A stretch of 38,949 nt of DNA, from positions 1 through 38,949 of the forward strand of contig CANKBJ010000012.1 in the NCBI GenBank assembly GCA_947479905.1, written 5' to 3'. This DNA comes from Bradyrhizobiaceae bacterium. GTDB taxonomy: Bacteria > Pseudomonadota > Alphaproteobacteria > Rhizobiales > Xanthobacteraceae. The position numbers were made by a program, and so were the translations under genes. The notes beneath the pieces were generated by a model that saw only the letters and a program-made list of their open reading frames with translations, had not been told where the DNA came from and did no database searches. Below, piece after piece: positions 1-7,506 of the stretch; position 1 is the stretch's first letter, and the number at the start of each line of letters is the position of its first letter.

Positions 1-10
1 CCGTTGAAAC

Positions 11-26
11 TTTAGTTTTCGGTTAG
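11..26. promoter_or_regulatory. CtrA-like box, TTAG-N7-TTAG
   Basis: The 14-mer TTAGTTTTCGGTTA at 12-25 occurs again at 20000-20013, between fliI and fliJ. On the opposite strand both copies read as nTAA-N7-CTAA, which is close to the alphaproteobacterial CtrA consensus TTAA-N7-TTAA. This copy lies about 125 bases upstream of the cold-shock gene. Whether CtrA binds is an inference; the shared sequence is directly visible. Confidence 0.35.
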
Positions 27-150
27 GCCTTGCTGCGCTGCCCGTTTGGGCGCTTGTCAACGCACCCCCAAAACCGGTGTTTCGATCGCACAGGCGACCA
101 TCGCCTGGGCGCATCACAACGCAAGCAGCGCATAACGAAAAGGTGCCACG

Positions 151-354
151 ATGGCGACAGGTACGGTCAAGTTCTTCAATACCCAAAAGGGTTTCGGCTT
201 CATCACTCCGAGCGACGGCTCCAAGGACGTGTTCGTGCACATCAGCGCCGTCGAGCGCGCCGGCATGAGCACCCTCAACGAGGGCCAGCGCCTGTCGTAC
301 GAAATCGTCACCGAGCGCGGCAAGCAGGCCGCCTCCAACCTGCAGAACGCCTGA
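151..354 (+). CDS. cspA: Cold-shock domain protein (CspA family)
   Basis: A single cold-shock domain of 67 residues, the usual length for the family. These OB-fold proteins bind single-stranded RNA and DNA in the cytoplasm, melt RNA secondary structure and support translation at low temperature. RNP1 (KGFGFI, residues 13-18) and RNP2 (DVFVHI, residues 26-31) are both intact, with the aromatic residues that stack on nucleic acid. An AAAAGG ribosome binding site precedes the ATG. About 150 bases of untranslated leader lie upstream inside the window, as is common for csp genes. A strong hairpin terminator follows at 390-418, so the gene is probably monocistronic. Alphaproteobacteria carry several paralogues, and the exact one cannot be told from sequence. 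Confidence 0.95.
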   Translation: MATGTVKFFNTQKGFGFITPSDGSKDVFVHISAVERAGMSTLNEGQRLSYEIVTERGKQAASNLQNA

Positions 355-389
355 CCGGCGCCACCTTCTCGTCGCTGATGAATTGGCGG

Positions 390-418
390 AACGCCCGGCC
401 CCTGCGCCGGGCGTTTTC
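390..418 (+). terminator. Rho-independent terminator after cspA
   Basis: A 10-bp inverted repeat, AACGCCCGGC (390-399) with GCCGGGCGTT (406-415), is followed by a short T run. It lies about 35 bases after the cspA stop codon. Confidence 0.8.
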
Positions 419-461
419 GTTATCGATGGCGACCCCAGACCCACGGAATGCGAGCACGCTT

Positions 462-656
462 ATGACCCACAAATTCGCCAGCGGCCAGGATGTCTATTAC
501 GAACCGACGTTCGGCAATGCGGCGGCGCGCGGGCAATACAAGGTCGTGCGGCCGCTGCCGGTCGAGAACGACAACCGCTTGTCGTATCGAATCAAGAGCG
601 TGGCCGAAAATTTCGAGCGCATCGCCGAAGAACACCAGCTCAGCCAGAGCGAGTAG
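462..656 (+). CDS. Small conserved-looking protein, function unknown
   Basis: A 64-residue protein starting MTHKFASGQD. I do not recognise a named family. It is soluble, has no signal peptide or membrane segment, and ends in a charged helix (roughly residues 46-62, SVAENFERIAEEHQ). The first part is rich in Tyr, Val and Arg and looks like a small beta structure. The frame stays open upstream to position 30, but that part overlaps cspA and its terminator and reads as Arg-rich nonsense, so the ATG at 462 is preferred. An in-frame ATG at 426 is an alternative. The gene lies just after the cspA terminator and must have its own promoter. Proteins of this size and composition occur in related Hyphomicrobiales, but that is a recollection, not a search. 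Confidence 0.6.
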   Translation: MTHKFASGQDVYYEPTFGNAAARGQYKVVRPLPVENDNRLSYRIKSVAENFERIAEEHQLSQSE

Positions 657-905
657 CGCCAGCCGGCGCGCCTCGATCAGCTGCCGGCAAAGGCCGGGAC
701 ATTTCATCGCCAAAGGTACCTGAGCGCTTTGCCACGCCGCCGCCATGGTGTTGCCGCGCGCGCCTCGGCACGCGCCTTTCACGATGTTTCACCGTTCCGT
801 GATGCGCCCTCATGGAACTGCGGCACAGGACTTACGTTAACCCCACGAACAAGGATGAATCTTTCTCAAGGCCGGCGCGACAGACCCGGACCCTTGGAGG
901 ACGCC

Positions 906-1115
906 ATGAATTGGTCGATGTACACCGCCGACCGCTCCACGCATCTCAAGATCGTGGTGGTCGGACTTTGCGCCGCGCTGCTGATTGCCGTCATCGGCAT
1001 CTCGGCCCGCGAACTCAATCTCGGTGTCGATATCATGACGTCGCAGGGTCCGACCGCTTACAAAGCCGGCGGTCCGGTCGTCTTCACCAGCCGCGACGGC
1101 CCCATCATTCGTTAA
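906..1115 (+). CDS. Small single-pass membrane protein, unknown function
   Basis: A 69-residue protein with one clear transmembrane helix at about residues 14-33 (KIVVVGLCAALLIAVIG). A short basic cytoplasmic N terminus and a mostly polar C-terminal tail suggest the tail faces the periplasm. GGAGG at 896-900 sits five bases before the ATG and decides this start over the longer open frame beginning at 729. A strong terminator follows at 1144-1170, so the gene appears to be an independent transcript. No enzymatic motif is visible. Annotation as a hypothetical membrane peptide is as far as the sequence goes. Confidence 0.7.
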   Translation: MNWSMYTADRSTHLKIVVVGLCAALLIAVIGISARELNLGVDIMTSQGPTAYKAGGPVVFTSRDGPIIR

Positions 1116-1143
1116 GCGCTTTCGAGCCTCCCCCCAGACTGGC

Positions 1144-1170
1144 GCGCCGAGGTTCGGCGCGTATTTTTTT
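1144..1170 (+). terminator. Rho-independent terminator
   Basis: GCGCCGA (1144-1150), a three-base loop and TCGGCGC (1154-1160) form a perfect 7-bp stem, followed by GTA and an eight-base T tract. It ends the transcript of the small membrane protein at 906-1115. Confidence 0.85.
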
Positions 1171-1299
1171 TAGCATTACAGCGTCAATTGACCGCCCCGT
1201 CGCCGGTGACCCGGCCCTTGCATCGCCGCGCAAATGCCGCAGGGTGTTGTCACCCAGCGAATCGCGACGCTGCCCCAAAGGACGGAAACCAAAACCGCC

Positions 1300-2460
1300 A
1301 TGCCGCGCCACCGCCTGCTCAAAGCCCTGCTGCCGTCGCTCGCCATCGTCATGGCGGCCGCGACGCCGGCCCTGCCGCAAGGCGCGCCGTCTGGAACGAC
1401 GGCGGCGTCATCGGATTACCAGGCGCGGCTGGCCGCCTATCTGCGCGTGCGCGAGCCCTATGAGCAGCGGGCCACCGCCTATTGGGACGAGGTAGCCGCC
1501 AAGCGCCGCATCCGCAATGACAAGCGGCGTGCGCGGGAGCCGATCCTGCTCGAGGATTATGTGCTCGAACAACCGCCGCTCTATTCGGGGCCGCCGCGGC
1601 CGGTCGACCCGAACGCGCCGCCGGGACCCGCGCCGGGAGAAGCGCCGCCGATCCCGCTGCTCGCCGATTTCCTGGCCAATGCGAAACAGGTTTTCGACTT
1701 CGTGCCGGACCGGCCGCAAAACGAACTCGACTTCAAGCGCGCTTATGCGCGGGCTGCCAGCGCGGCCGGGCTGACGCGCGAGCAGATCGTCGGCGTCTAT
1801 GCTTTTGAAACCGGCGGCAACGGCACCTACGACATGCAGGCCGGCGTCACGCCGACGCGACCGCGCGCGATCTCGCCGGCGGTCGGCTACAACCAGTTGC
1901 TGTCGACCAACACCGTGTCGATCATGGCCGAGCATGGCGCCGAGATCCTCGCGATCTTGCGCGACAAGGCCAAGGGCCTCGCCGGACCGGCCAGGGTTTC
2001 GATGGAGCGCAAGATCGAGGCGGTCAAACGCATGATCGCGCACAGCCGCACCGGGCCGCAGCGCTGGGTCGACTGGGACAAGATGGCCAAAAATACGCCG
2101 GCCGGCATCGGCATCCACGCCGCCATTCTCGACCGCGATATCGGGCCGATGTTGCAGGTGCAGAAGCTGGCAACGTCGGTGCATTTCGCGCGCATGAAGG
2201 GCTATACGGCGACGCTGACCGCGCCCGAACTGGAATTGATGAATCTCACCGGCGACTCGACCGGGCTCGACATGGTGATGATGCCGCACGCGTTCCGCGC
2301 CCGCGTGCCGACCGCGAACTTCTTCCAGCAGCGCGGCTATGACCGCAACCCGGTGGCGCGCCGCACCGGCGTCGTCGCCGGCTTGATCGCCGACATGGAA
2401 AGCCAGATGGCGCGCGGCGCGCAGTCGCCCGGCGCGCGTGAACTGGCGGCGGCATTCTAG
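1300..2460 (+). CDS. Secreted protein with lysozyme-like (transglycosylase-type) signature
   Basis: A 386-residue exported protein. The start at 1300 puts a typical signal peptide at the N terminus (MPRHRLLKALL, then a hydrophobic run, cleavage near APS at about residue 30). A longer frame from 1234 would bury it. After a proline-rich linker (about residues 90-125) comes a helical domain with FETGG (Glu170) and AVGYNQLL (Gln199). This spacing and wording resemble the catalytic Glu and following G-x-x-Q motif of soluble lytic transglycosylases, so a peptidoglycan-cleaving role in the periplasm is plausible. The usual ESGG and GLMQ wording is absent, so this is inference. The gene converges with dctM with only four bases between stop codons. 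Confidence 0.75.
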   Translation: MPRHRLLKALLPSLAIVMAAATPALPQGAPSGTTAASSDYQARLAAYLRVREPYEQRATAYWDEVAAKRRIRNDKRRAREPILLEDYVLEQPPLYSGPPRPVDPNAPPGPAPGEAPPIPLLADFLANAKQVFDFVPDRPQNELDFKRAYARAASAAGLTREQIVGVYAFETGGNGTYDMQAGVTPTRPRAISPAVGYNQLLSTNTVSIMAEHGAEILAILRDKAKGLAGPARVSMERKIEAVKRMIAHSRTGPQRWVDWDKMAKNTPAGIGIHAAILDRDIGPMLQVQKLATSVHFARMKGYTATLTAPELELMNLTGDSTGLDMVMMPHAFRARVPTANFFQQRGYDRNPVARRTGVVAGLIADMESQMARGAQSPGARELAAAF

Positions 2461-2464
2461 ACCG

Positions 2465-3748
2465 CTAGTTCAGCAACACCCGCGGCAACCAGAGCGACAA
2501 CGCCGGGATATAGGTGACCAGCACCAGCACGATCAGCATCGGTATGTAGAAGATCATGATGCTCTTCGACACCGCCTCCATCGACACCTTGCCGATGGCG
2601 CAGCCGACCACGAGCGTCGGCCCGACCGGCGGCGTCAACAGGCCAATGCCGAGGTTGAGGATCATGATGATGCCGAAATGCACCGGATCGATGCCGAACA
2701 TCTTGACCACCGGCAGGAAGATCGGCGTGCAGATCAGCAGCATCGGCGCCAGGTCCATGAAGGTGCCCAGCACCAGCAGCAGAATATTGATCAGCAGCAG
2801 GAACGTGTACTTGTCGTTCGAGATGGTCAGGAAGAACTGCGTCACCTTCGCCGGCACCTGCATGATCGCCATCATGTAGCCGAAGGCGATCGAGAAGCCG
2901 ATCATGATCATCACCATGCCGACGGTGCGCACGACGCGCCCGATCAGCAGCGGCAGCTCGCTCCACTTGTAGTCGCGATAGATGAACATCGTGACCAGGA
3001 ACGAATAGATGCAGGCGACCGCCGCGGATTCCGTCGGCGTGAAGATGCCGCTGAGAATGCCGCCGATAATGATGACGACCGTCAGCAGGCCCCAGAACGC
3101 CTCGCCGGCGATCGTGACGGCCCGGCGCAGCGGTATGACCTCGCCCTTGGGGAAGTTGTCGCGCCGCGCGATGTAGAAGCACAGGATCATCAGCGACAGG
3201 CCGAGCAGAACGCCCGGGATGATGCCGGCGATAAACAGGTGTGCGACCGAAATCGTGCCGCCGGCGGCCAGCGAATAGATCACCGCGTTGTGCGACGGCG
3301 GGATCAGCAAAGGCTGCAACGAGCCGGCAATGGTGACATTGACCGCGAACAGCCGCGGATAGCCGGCCTTGACCATCTGCGGAATCATCACCGAGCCGAT
3401 CGCCGCCGTGTCGGCGACCGACGAGCCGGAGATGCAGCCGAAGAAGGTCGACGCCAGGATATTGACCAGCGCCAGCCCGCCGCGAATGAAGCCGACGAAG
3501 ACCTTGGCGAGATTGACGATGCGCGTCGCCATGCCGCCTTCGGCCATGATGCCGCCGGCCAGAATGAAGAACGGGATAGCCAGCAGCGCGAAGTCGTCCA
3601 TGCCGTCGGAGGTCTTGAGCATGATCGCTTCGAGCGGCATGTCGACATACAGCGCCGCGCCGATCGCCGCGAGGCCGAGCGCATAGGCGACCGGCATGCC
3701 GAGCAGACACAGAACCGTGAAGCCGCCGATGAGAATGAAGATGTCCAT
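2465..3748 (-). CDS. dctM: TRAP transporter large membrane subunit DctM
   Basis: A 427-residue polytopic membrane protein, the usual length for a TRAP large permease (about 12-13 predicted helices). In TRAP systems this subunit is the ion-coupled translocator that receives substrate from the periplasmic binding protein. The repeated Gly/Pro-rich segments (GIPFF-like loops, GSLQPLLIPPSHN, GLLTPPVGPTL) are diagnostic. The start lies six bases after the dctQ stop, so the two are translated together. With dctQ and dctP it forms a three-gene operon on the minus strand. The company of a uronate dehydrogenase suggests a hexuronate substrate, which is inferred from context. Confidence 0.95.
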   Translation of the reverse strand: MDIFILIGGFTVLCLLGMPVAYALGLAAIGAALYVDMPLEAIMLKTSDGMDDFALLAIPFFILAGGIMAEGGMATRIVNLAKVFVGFIRGGLALVNILASTFFGCISGSSVADTAAIGSVMIPQMVKAGYPRLFAVNVTIAGSLQPLLIPPSHNAVIYSLAAGGTISVAHLFIAGIIPGVLLGLSLMILCFYIARRDNFPKGEVIPLRRAVTIAGEAFWGLLTVVIIIGGILSGIFTPTESAAVACIYSFLVTMFIYRDYKWSELPLLIGRVVRTVGMVMIMIGFSIAFGYMMAIMQVPAKVTQFFLTISNDKYTFLLLINILLLVLGTFMDLAPMLLICTPIFLPVVKMFGIDPVHFGIIMILNLGIGLLTPPVGPTLVVGCAIGKVSMEAVSKSIMIFYIPMLIVLVLVTYIPALSLWLPRVLLN

Positions 3749-3754
3749 GGTGGC

Positions 3755-4273
3755 CTACTCGGTGCTGATCTGGCTGATGGCGTCGTCGGAAGGCTGCTCG
3801 AACAGATTCGCAACCCACAGCCGCTCGAACACGAACAACGCGGTGATCGCGCCGCCGATCGGCACCGGCAGATAGGAAATGCCGACCGAGTACCACGGGA
3901 AATCCGATATCGACTGATGGAAGGTCGCCTCCACCAGCTTGATGCCCCACCACAGCATGAACAGGTTGGTACCCATCATGCACAGTTCGATCGCCCAGCC
4001 GATCGCCAGCCTGGCCTTGCCTTCCAGCATCATCGGGATGACGGCGACGCCGATATGCAGGTTTTCGCGATAGCAGATCGATGCCGCGAGAAACGAGAAC
4101 CAGATCATCAGCAGCACGGCCATCGGCTCGGGCCATGACGATGCACTATTGAGGACGTAGCGCGTGAACACGCCCCACGGGATGATCAGCGTTATCGCCA
4201 CCAAGCAGAAGCCGGCGACGATCATGCAAAAGCGATGAAGGACATTCATCGCCCGGACGTATCGCGCCTTCAT
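3755..4273 (-). CDS. dctQ: TRAP transporter small membrane subunit DctQ
   Basis: A 172-residue protein with four predicted transmembrane helices (about residues 12-34, 44-66, 86-108, 125-150), matching the TRAP small permease family. DctQ clamps the large subunit and is needed for transport, though its exact job is less clear. The motif WPEPMAVLLMIWFSFL around residues 43-58 is typical. AAGGAA precedes the chosen ATG by about seven bases; an ATG eight codons in is possible. The gap to dctP holds a 10-bp inverted repeat (4299-4336). Confidence 0.92.
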   Translation of the reverse strand: MKARYVRAMNVLHRFCMIVAGFCLVAITLIIPWGVFTRYVLNSASSWPEPMAVLLMIWFSFLAASICYRENLHIGVAVIPMMLEGKARLAIGWAIELCMMGTNLFMLWWGIKLVEATFHQSISDFPWYSVGISYLPVPIGGAITALFVFERLWVANLFEQPSDDAISQISTE

Positions 4274-4298
4274 TCCCCGTTCCTTTCCCCCTGAACGT

Positions 4299-4336
4299 AC
4301 GGGCCGGCACGATCCATAAAGGAGCGGCCGGCCCGT
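4299..4336 (-). promoter_or_regulatory. Intercistronic hairpin between dctP and dctQ
   Basis: A perfect 10-bp inverted repeat, ACGGGCCGGC (4299-4308) with GCCGGCCCGT (4327-4336), has an 18-base loop. It lies between the dctP stop and the dctQ start, with no T run. Such hairpins commonly protect the 3' end of binding-protein messages, so that the periplasmic subunit is made in excess over the membrane subunits. Confidence 0.6.
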
Positions 4337-4356
4337 CGTTTCGCAACCGCTCTTAA

Positions 4357-5355
4357 TTACTTGACGGCTTGCACGCGCTCGATGAAGGCCTGCAGCGGCT
4401 TGGCGTGCTTTTCATAGACCACCTTCTTCACCGCCTCCGCCATCGCCTTGTTGTCGACCGGAATGATCTCGACGCCGTTCGCCTTCATGTCGGCGATCGA
4501 CTTCTTCTCGAACTCGGCCCACAGCGCCCATTGCTCGGTCTGGGATTCCTTGGCCGCCTTCATGATGAGGTCCTGGTCCTCCTTCGACAGGGTCTGCCAG
4601 GTCCGCTTCGAGAACACGAGAATCTCCGGAATGATGAGATGCTGCGTCATCGAATAATATTTGGCGTAGCGATAATGCTGGCCGGAGGAATAGCTCGGCT
4701 CGTTGTTCTCGGCGCCGTCGACGACGCCGGTCTGCAAGGCATTGATGAGCTGGTCGTACCCCATCGCCACGCCGTTGCCGCCCATGGCGTTCATGGTGTC
4801 GACGAAGATCGGATTGCCCATCATGCGGATCTTCAGGCCCTTGAAGTCATCCATCGTCTTGATGGGCTTCTTGCTGTTGTAGACATTGCGCGTGCCGCCG
4901 CTCATCCAGGCCAGCCCGATCAGGCCCGCGTTCGGGTGATCCGAGAGTTTCTTGAGCATCTCGTCGCCGATCGGTCCTAGCACGACCTTCTTCATGTGAT
5001 CCGGGTCGCGGAACACGAAAGGCAGGTTGAAGGCGTTGAGTTCGGGCACCACCGAGCCCATCGGTCCGAGACTGATGCGGGCGATCTGCAACGCGCCGAC
5101 CTGCGCCTGCTCGATCATTTCCTTTTCGCCGCCGAGCTGCATCGACGGAAACATCTGGACGGAGATGCGGCCATTGGTCGCCGTCTCGAGCTTCTTGCCC
5201 ATGCGCACGACCGCTTCCACGGTCGGATAGCCGAGCGGATGCACGTCGGTGGCCTTCAACACGATTTTCTGCTGGGCGATGGCAGGGCTTGCCCCGAACG
5301 CGGCCGCGGCGGCAAGAACGCCGGCGGCGGCAATAAGCACTCTGCGGGTCGTCAT
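4357..5355 (-). CDS. dctP: TRAP periplasmic substrate-binding protein DctP, probably for a hexuronate
   Basis: A 332-residue DctP-family binding protein. The start at 5355 is chosen because GGGAGGA precedes it by nine bases and it gives a clean signal peptide (residues 1-27, cut after AIA). The frame is open to 5415. The ligand-gripping Arg of the family is in GGTRNVYN (Arg156), with a second Arg in KIRMMGN (Arg177) and the GAENNEPS loop near residue 215. These are the residues that clamp the carboxylate of the sugar acid. Similar proteins bind glucuronate and galacturonate, and the adjacent uronate dehydrogenase points the same way; the ligand itself is inferred. It is the first gene of the operon, divergent from the GntR regulator. 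Confidence 0.93.
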   Translation of the reverse strand: MTTRRVLIAAAGVLAAAAAFGASPAIAQQKIVLKATDVHPLGYPTVEAVVRMGKKLETATNGRISVQMFPSMQLGGEKEMIEQAQVGALQIARISLGPMGSVVPELNAFNLPFVFRDPDHMKKVVLGPIGDEMLKKLSDHPNAGLIGLAWMSGGTRNVYNSKKPIKTMDDFKGLKIRMMGNPIFVDTMNAMGGNGVAMGYDQLINALQTGVVDGAENNEPSYSSGQHYRYAKYYSMTQHLIIPEILVFSKRTWQTLSKEDQDLIMKAAKESQTEQWALWAEFEKKSIADMKANGVEIIPVDNKAMAEAVKKVVYEKHAKPLQAFIERVQAVK

Positions 5356-5464
5356 GATATGTTGTCCTCCCTGAGCATGTTTTTTTGATTCCCGGCTGGG
5401 CGGTTCTGTCTTCAAAACGTGTCGAACGCCAACACGTGTTGATCGCCCGCATGCCGCGTGTTAT

Positions 5465-5483
5465 TCATCATATGATATGATGA
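5465..5483. promoter_or_regulatory. Perfect palindromic operator for the GntR/FCD regulator
   Basis: TCATCATAT-G-ATATGATGA is a perfect 9-bp inverted repeat around one central base. It lies between the divergent dctP and gntR genes, 40 bases before the gntR start. Read towards dctP, TTGACC at 5506-5501 could be a -35 element, with the palindrome covering the -10 region. FCD-type GntR regulators bind such short palindromes as dimers and are released by their sugar-acid ligand. Binding here is inferred. Confidence 0.7.
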
Positions 5484-5523
5484 CAAGACTGGCAGGCGCC
5501 GGTCAAGTGCGGGACTTTGCAGT

Positions 5524-6261
5524 TTGACGAAAAATCTTTCCTCGCTGCGGCCGGTCGAAGCGCCACGCGGACTGGCTTCCGAAATCGTCGCCCGGCTGAC
5601 CGCCGACATCACCAGCGGCAAGCTGCTGCCCGGCTCGCGCCTGCCGACCGAGCAGGAAATGATCGCCGCCACCGGCGTCAGCCGCACCGTCATCCGCGAG
5701 GCGGTCGCCGCCTTGCGCGCCGACCGGCTGGTGGTCAGCCGCCAGGGCATCGGCACTTTCGTCGCCGAACAGATCCGCCGCCCGTTCCGCGTCGATTTCG
5801 ACGAGAGGTCGTCGCTGCGCGATGTGCTCAACGTCATGGAATTGCGCACCGGCGCCGAGGTCGAGGCGGCCGGTCTCGCCGCCGAACGCGCCACGCCGGC
5901 GCAGGTCAGGAAAATCGCCGACCGGCTCGCTGCCATCCAGGGCGCCATCGATCGCGGCGAGACCGCCGTCGATCAGGACTTTGCCTTTCATTGCGAAATC
6001 GCCGAAGCCACCGGCAATCCGCAGTTCAAGGGCTTTCTCGAATATCTCGGCAGCTTCGTTATCCCGCGCCAGACTGTGTGGGGACGTTCGGCGCCGCTCC
6101 TGGGCCGCACCAATCTCACCTCGTTCCAGCGCGAACACGAGCAGATTCTCGCGGCGATCCGCGCCGGCGCCGTGCAGAAAGCGCGCACGGCGATGCGCAG
6201 CCATCTGGAAAACAGCCGGCTGCGCCACGAAAAGCTCGCCACCGGAATGGCCACCAAGTGA
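5524..6261 (+). CDS. GntR family regulator, FadR/FCD type
   Basis: A 245-residue DNA-binding regulator. An N-terminal winged helix-turn-helix (about residues 14-80; LPTEQEMIAATGVSRTVIRE holds the recognition helix) is followed by an all-helical FCD ligand domain. The metal and ligand residues of FCD proteins are visible as Asp152, His156, His205 and His227. The start is a TTG, the only reasonable start that keeps the whole DNA-binding domain and clears the operator. It faces dctP across a 168-base region with a perfect palindrome and is followed by a uronate dehydrogenase gene. It therefore most likely represses the locus until a hexuronate or aldarate is present, like the FCD regulators of other hexuronate loci. 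Confidence 0.92.
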   Translation: MTKNLSSLRPVEAPRGLASEIVARLTADITSGKLLPGSRLPTEQEMIAATGVSRTVIREAVAALRADRLVVSRQGIGTFVAEQIRRPFRVDFDERSSLRDVLNVMELRTGAEVEAAGLAAERATPAQVRKIADRLAAIQGAIDRGETAVDQDFAFHCEIAEATGNPQFKGFLEYLGSFVIPRQTVWGRSAPLLGRTNLTSFQREHEQILAAIRAGAVQKARTAMRSHLENSRLRHEKLATGMATK

Positions 6262-6285
6262 TGCACGCCCCAGCGTTCCATTCAT

Positions 6286-6377
6286 CCGCCGTCATGCCCG
6301 TCTTTATACCGGGCATCCACGTCTTGCTTCCTTTGTAGGAAGTCGTGGATGGCTGGGACAAGCCCGGCCATGACGAC
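6286..6377. repeat. Intergenic palindromic repeat element
   Basis: The element begins GTCATGCCCG (6291-6300) and ends in the matching CGGCCATGAC, so its termini are inverted repeats. Inside, CATCCACG (6314-6321) pairs with CGTGGATG (6344-6351) and CTTCC with GGAAG at the tip. This is the layout of short dispersed palindromic repeats common in Bradyrhizobium-like genomes. It separates the GntR gene from the uronate dehydrogenase gene. Confidence 0.75.
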
Positions 6378-6409
6378 ATTTAAACGCTTCCAAATACAAT
6401 GAGCCCATC

Positions 6410-7216
6410 ATGAAAAAAATTCTGGTTACCGGCGCCGCCGGCGCCATCGGCACGCGCATGCGGCAAATGCTGCCGGCGATCTATCCCGACATCCGCTGGA
6501 GCGACATCCGCAAGCCCGAGGACCTGAAAGCCGGCGAAGAATTCGTGCAGGCCGATCTGGCGCAGCTCGATCAGGTCGAGGCTTTGTGCAAAGGCGTCGA
6601 CGCCATTGTGCATTTCGGCGGCTTCTCGGTCGAAGGCCCGTGGGAAACCATCCTTGCCGCCAACATCATCGGCTGCCGCAACATGTACGAGGCGGCCTAT
6701 CGCGCCAACGTCAAGCGCGTTGTGTTCGCCTCTTCCAACCATGCCGTCGGCTTTTATCCGCGCAGCCAAAAGATCGGCGTCGATGTCACCGTGCGCCCGG
6801 ATTCGCGCTACGGCGTCAGCAAGGCCTTCGGCGAAGCCATGGGCGCGCTCTATGCCGACAAGCACGGCCTGCGCGTCACTTGTCTGCGGATCGGCAATTT
6901 CGGCGACATGCCGATCGACGTGCGGCGGCTGTCGATCTGGCTCAAGCCGGACGACCTGGCGCAGTTGATCCGCATCGGTCTGGAACATCCCGATATTCAT
7001 TTTGAAATTTTCTACGGCTGTTCCGACAATGCCGCCGCCTGGTGGGACAACAGCAACGCCAGGAAGTTCGGCTACAGGCCGACCGGCCGCGCCGAGGAGT
7101 TCCGCGCTTACGCCGAAGCCGAGCAGTTGAAAATCGCCGCCGACCCGGTCGGCGACCTTTTGCAGGGCGGCACCTATCCGTCCGACGAATACGACGCGGA
7201 TAAAAGAGCGCGCTGA
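6410..7216 (+). CDS. udh: Uronate dehydrogenase (NAD-dependent)
   Basis: A 268-residue extended short-chain dehydrogenase. Uronate dehydrogenase oxidises D-glucuronate or D-galacturonate with NAD to the aldarolactone, the first step of the oxidative hexuronate pathway. The Rossmann motif GAAGAIG (residues 8-14), the Ser108/Ser109 pair in ASSNH, and the catalytic Tyr134 and Lys138 (YGVSK) are present. FGGFSVEGPWE and WWDNS are wordings I associate with Agrobacterium Udh, which is about the same length. Downstream enzymes such as the lactone isomerase or aldarate dehydratase are not in this window. The palindromic repeat separates it from gntR, so it may have its own promoter, but its role matches the TRAP transporter. 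Confidence 0.9.
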   Translation: MKKILVTGAAGAIGTRMRQMLPAIYPDIRWSDIRKPEDLKAGEEFVQADLAQLDQVEALCKGVDAIVHFGGFSVEGPWETILAANIIGCRNMYEAAYRANVKRVVFASSNHAVGFYPRSQKIGVDVTVRPDSRYGVSKAFGEAMGALYADKHGLRVTCLRIGNFGDMPIDVRRLSIWLKPDDLAQLIRIGLEHPDIHFEIFYGCSDNAAAWWDNSNARKFGYRPTGRAEEFRAYAEAEQLKIAADPVGDLLQGGTYPSDEYDADKRAR

Positions 7217-7258
7217 TTCGACTCATATCTCGCGAGCGCGCGACAGATTCTTTCTATT

Positions 7259-7360
7259 CCCTCCCCCCTTGTGGGGGAGGGTTAGGGAGGGGGGTAGTGG
7301 CTAATGGCAATAGGTCAATGCCATGCACCCCCACCCCCAACCCCACAAGGGGGAGGGGAG
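7259..7360. repeat. Intergenic C/G-rich inverted repeat
   Basis: The left half (7261-7295) carries CCCCTTGTGGGGGAGGG and the right half (7326-7360) its near reverse complement, with small hairpins inside each half. Elements built from CTCCCC and GGGGAG blocks recur at 9549-9659 and 27322-27467 in this window. The element lies between udh and the malic enzyme and may end the udh transcript. Confidence 0.7.
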
Positions 7361-7506
7361 CATACCGAACTCGTCGCTCGCGCGTTCGCAAAATCAAAGT
7401 CGCTCCCGCTGCCGCACAACGAAGCCCCTCTCAATTACCCCATGCGGCGCAATACCGCTTTGTGCTAGGCTTGGTGTTTCGAAAAGAGACGCTGGGGATT
7501 TTCGAT

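Noticed and set aside
30-461. Upstream extension of the small gene at 462
   Set aside because: It overlaps cspA in another frame and its terminator, and reads as Arg/Gln/His-rich low-complexity sequence.
2438-4138. Long open frame on the plus strand opposite dctM and dctQ
   Set aside because: Composition is dominated by Asp, Arg, His and Gln, typical of an antisense shadow of GC-rich genes; dctM and dctQ are clear family members.
7259-7360. CRISPR-like spacing of C/G blocks
   Set aside because: Only two inverted units, no direct repeats with unique spacers, and no cas genes in the window.
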